DNA of 9,033 nt from Kiritimatiellia bacterium (GTDB taxonomy: Bacteria > Verrucomicrobiota > Kiritimatiellia > UBA8416 > JABMPJ01): the NCBI GenBank assembly GCA_029939545.1, contig JAOZSS010000075.1:1476-10508 (forward strand). Reading direction: 5' to 3'. Positions 6,946-9,033 of the stretch are shown here, in pieces. The position numbers and the translations under genes are program-made. The notes beneath the pieces were generated by a model, which was not told the origin of the DNA, made no database searches, and saw only the letters and a list, made by a program, of their open reading frames with translations. How positions within the stretch are numbered: the first letter of the stretch is position 1; every line of letters starts with the position of its first letter.

Positions 6946-8231
6946 TGATTATCCAAAATCTGCTGCGTGTTGCGTACCGCGCAGAAATCCTTGCCGCACA
7001 TCGAACAGAAATCATCTTCGCCATCTTCGCTGGGCACGCGTGATGCCTCGTAGCGGGCGCGGGCGGTGTCACCATCGAGCGCGAGCGCGAACTGCTGATC
7101 CCAGTCGAACGCGCGCCGCGCGCGCGACATGGCATCGTCACGATCACGCGCACCGGGCAGGCCGCGCGCTACGTCGGCGGCATGCGCCGCAATACGATAA
7201 GCCATCACGCCGTCCTTGACATCTTGTGCGTTGGGCAGGCCCAGGTGTTCGGCCGGCGTCACATAGCACAGCAGCGAGGCACCGTGAAAGGCCGCCGCCG
7301 TAGCGCCGATGGCCGACGTGATATGGTCGTAGCCGGGGGCGATGTCGGTAACTACGGGGCCGAGGACATAGAAGGGGGCTTCATCACAGACGCGCTGCTC
7401 GCGTTCCATGTTCATCTGGATCTGGTCGAATGGGACATGACCCGGACCTTCCACCATAACCTGCACACCGGCTTCACGGCACCGCGTCACCAGTTCGCCC
7501 AGCACGTCGAGCTCGGCAAACTGCGCGTCGTCGCTGGCGTCGGCCAGGCAGCCGGGACGGAGGCCATCGCCCAGTGAAAGGGTGACGTCATGTTTCCTGC
7601 TAATCTCGAGGATGGTGTCCCAGTTCGTATAGAGCGGATTCTCCTGGTCGTGCTTGGCCATCCATCGCGCCAGGATGGCGCCGCCACGGCTGGCAATACC
7701 CATGATCCGTTTCAGAGCAAGGTCAACGTGCCCTCGCAGCAGTCCGGCGTGAAGGGTCATGAAATCTACGCCCTGCTCGGCCTGGTCGCGAATCACCGTG
7801 AGCAGGAGGTCGGCCGAGATGGCATCGGTGTGGCCATCAATGCGGGAAAGCGCCTCATAGATCGGTACGGTTCCGAACGGGGCAGGGCAGATCTCCAGCA
7901 GGCTGCGCCGCAGCGCGCCCAGATCAGGCCCGACACTCAGGTCCATCACGAAGTCGGCGCCCGCCTTGAGGGCTGTGGTAACCTTGGCGCGCTCCTCGTC
8001 CAGGCAGGACTTGTCAGCGGAACGCCCGAGGTTGGCGTTTACCTTGGTGCGGAAGCGCCGCCCGACGATCTCGGGATCGAGACGGGTATGGGCTGGGTTG
8101 GCCGGTAGAACCGCCCGACCCGACGCCAGCAGGGCGCAGACCTCGTCTCCGGGTACCTGTTCCTTAATCGCCACCGCTTCCATCTGGGCGGTGATGTCGC
8201 CGACCCTCGCGCGGAGTAGTTGCGTGCTCAT
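6942..8231 (-). CDS. thiC: Phosphomethylpyrimidine synthase ThiC, short form (429 aa)
   Basis: A radical SAM enzyme that rearranges aminoimidazole ribotide to HMP-phosphate, the pyrimidine half of thiamine. The C-terminal cluster motif is Cys409-x2-Cys412-x4-Cys417 (CSMCGKDFC), the noncanonical ThiC-type radical SAM site. Further ThiC motifs: KVNANLG (63-69), GADFVMDLS (91-99), GTVPIYEAL (120-128), GVDFMTLHAG (154-163), SLGDGLRPG (219-227), EGPGHVP (261-267) and TPAEHL (325-330). His265 and His329 are 64 residues apart, the spacing of the zinc-binding histidines in characterised ThiC. It lacks the N-terminal extension of the 600-residue proteobacterial form. The closest alternative is BzaF/HBI synthase, a ThiC paralogue that makes 5-hydroxybenzimidazole for cobamides; no cobamide gene is adjacent, so ThiC is favoured. 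The start overlaps the upstream stop (ATGA) and lacks a clear Shine-Dalgarno, implying translational coupling. Confidence 0.9.
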   Translation of the reverse strand: MSTQLLRARVGDITAQMEAVAIKEQVPGDEVCALLASGRAVLPANPAHTRLDPEIVGRRFRTKVNANLGRSADKSCLDEERAKVTTALKAGADFVMDLSVGPDLGALRRSLLEICPAPFGTVPIYEALSRIDGHTDAISADLLLTVIRDQAEQGVDFMTLHAGLLRGHVDLALKRIMGIASRGGAILARWMAKHDQENPLYTNWDTILEISRKHDVTLSLGDGLRPGCLADASDDAQFAELDVLGELVTRCREAGVQVMVEGPGHVPFDQIQMNMEREQRVCDEAPFYVLGPVVTDIAPGYDHITSAIGATAAAFHGASLLCYVTPAEHLGLPNAQDVKDGVMAYRIAAHAADVARGLPGARDRDDAMSRARRAFDWDQQFALALDGDTARARYEASRVPSEDGEDDFCSMCGKDFCAVRNTQQILDNQ

Positions 8232-8941
8232 GGATGTACAGCCAGGGTGTCCAAGATATCCTTGGCGGCGCTGTCGTCGAGCGCGTCAAGGATGTGATCG
8301 GTTCCGCCGAAGTCCTGGAAAGAGGTGTAGTCGTCGGGAATCACGATGCAGCGCATGCCGGATGACACGGCGGCGAGCGAGCTGCTGCTGCTGGTCGTCA
8401 GGACGACGCATGAAGGAATCAAGGCATCCATCGCCCGTGCGGCCGACTTCCATGCCTGGGGATCGGCGGTGCCGGCTTCGCTCTCGGAGGCGACGATGGC
8501 ACCCTCTTCGGGCTCTCCGATATCCAGCTTCGCATAGAGTTGCAGGGCGGCGTCGAGATCCAGGTTGCTGACTGCCCCGAGCTTGTAGCCCTCGTCCTGG
8601 GCCTTCTTCAGAAGCCCGGCCAGCGCGGCGGGTGACTTTGGGGTGTTGTCCAAGAGCGATGCACGAATGCCCTGCATGATCTCGGGAACCAGCTTCTCGG
8701 CCGAGACGCGCGGGTGGCCCAACAGATCCAGTAGCTGCGGTAGTCCCTCTTCAACCGGTTTGTCCACGCAGCAGCGTGAGAAGAGAACCGGCGTCAGCTT
8801 CATGTCTTTGTCGGCCAGTACGCTTTTCAGCACATCAAAGACGACTTGGCGTCCCTGGAACCCGATAGTCTCGAGTTCAAACAGCAGTGCAATCGTCGGT
8901 GTTTCATCGATCTCTTCCGGAGCGGTAATTTCGTCAGCCAT
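8228..8941 (-). CDS. HAD-fold protein with degenerate active site, coupled to thiC (237 aa)
   Basis: The whole length resembles a beta-phosphoglucomutase/phosphatase-like HAD protein: ALLFELETIGFQG (18-30) at motif I, a helical cap (about 31-105), GAVSNLD (122-128) at motif II, and LTTSSSSSLAAVSSGM (181-196) at motif IV. The catalytic residues are altered. Both motif I aspartates (DxD, including the nucleophile) are Glu22 and Glu24. The usual KP of motif III is absent (GTADPQAW, 157-164). The motif IV acidic pair is Thr182-Thr183. Only the motif II serine (Ser125) survives. It is therefore probably not a phosphatase and may be a binding or regulatory pseudo-enzyme. The first 14 residues are acidic. 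It is the first gene of the operon, and its stop overlaps the thiC start. A GAGGGG ribosome site lies just upstream of the ATG. The fold assignment is by motif spacing only, and function is unknown. Confidence 0.7.
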   Translation of the reverse strand: MADEITAPEEIDETPTIALLFELETIGFQGRQVVFDVLKSVLADKDMKLTPVLFSRCCVDKPVEEGLPQLLDLLGHPRVSAEKLVPEIMQGIRASLLDNTPKSPAALAGLLKKAQDEGYKLGAVSNLDLDAALQLYAKLDIGEPEEGAIVASESEAGTADPQAWKSAARAMDALIPSCVVLTTSSSSSLAAVSSGMRCIVIPDDYTSFQDFGGTDHILDALDDSAAKDILDTLAVHP

Positions 8942-8977
8942 GGTCCCCTCATCTCTTAGTATTCGCTCAAACCGGAA

Positions 8978-9006
8978 ACCCTACGGCAGTTGGCGGCAAG
9001 AGTCAA
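8978..9006 (-). promoter_or_regulatory. Candidate promoter for the HAD-thiC-mazG operon
   Basis: On the minus strand, TTGACT (9006-9001) is separated by 17 bases from TAGGGT (8983-8978), about 40 bases before the operon's first ATG. The -35 matches 5 of 6 and the -10 matches 3 of 6 consensus bases. The leader this predicts is too short to hold a TPP riboswitch, and none of the THI-box core (CTGAGA, or a GATAATGCCAGCG-like stretch) is visible in the 92 bases before the window edge. Confidence 0.4.
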
Positions 9007-9033
9007 GCCACCGGCAAGCTCGCCGTTCACTTC

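Noticed and set aside
8956..9033. A minus-strand open stretch from the window edge ending in TAA at 8956, possibly the tail of an upstream gene
   Set aside because: Only 25 codons are visible, with no recognisable residues, and it overlaps a plausible promoter. It cannot be told from chance in a high-GC sequence.
8942..9033. TPP riboswitch ahead of the thiC operon
   Set aside because: No CTGAGA or GATAATGCCAGCG-like core is present on the minus strand in the visible leader.

Overview
This is a high-GC (roughly 60 percent by eye) bacterial chromosomal window with ordinary housekeeping genes on the minus strand and one very unusual gene on the plus strand. I see no tRNA or rRNA gene, CRISPR array, transposase, phage gene or integrase. 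A PVC-superphylum bacterium (Kiritimatiellota, Lentisphaerota, Verrucomicrobiota or Planctomycetota) is the best guess. It rests on the Aquifex-type single-chain aconitase, the short form of ThiC, GYF_2-like domains on a giant coiled coil, and a GGTAGGGCGAGCT-type palindromic repeat that I recall as common in such genomes. This is inference; nothing in the window fixes the lineage.

Layout. (1) Positions 1-2000, minus strand: an aconitase gene whose stop overlaps the start of a second gene. Only 21 codons of that second gene are visible, and they look like deoxyribose-phosphate aldolase. (2) Positions 2001-2220: a divergent intergenic region with a candidate promoter for each direction, a symmetric inverted repeat around the minus-strand -35 box, and a hairpin in the 5' leader of the plus-strand gene. 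(3) Positions 2221-6024, plus strand: one 1267-residue protein. It has a two-domain GYF_2-like module at the N-terminus, an alanine/proline-rich linker, about 960 residues of predicted coiled coil, a short proline/glutamate linker, and a second, collinear copy of the two-domain module at the C-terminus. (4) Positions 6025-6141: a short convergent junction filled by a long imperfect palindrome whose right arm contains the mazG stop codon. (5) Positions 6142-8941, minus strand: three genes joined by two ATGA overlaps, in transcription order a HAD-fold protein with lost catalytic residues, thiC, and mazG. (6) Positions 8942-9033: a probable promoter for that operon.

How the genes work together. 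Aconitase serves the TCA cycle and a DeoC-like aldolase would serve deoxynucleoside catabolism; they appear co-transcribed. ThiC makes the thiamine pyrimidine and MazG removes NTPs. The upstream HAD-like protein is translationally coupled to ThiC but appears catalytically dead, so it is more likely a regulator, scaffold or diverged binding protein. The coiled-coil gene stands alone between divergent and convergent neighbours, so its role cannot be read from an operon. It is the strongest candidate here for something undescribed: a long rod, about 140 nm if fully helical, with matching adaptor domains at both tips.
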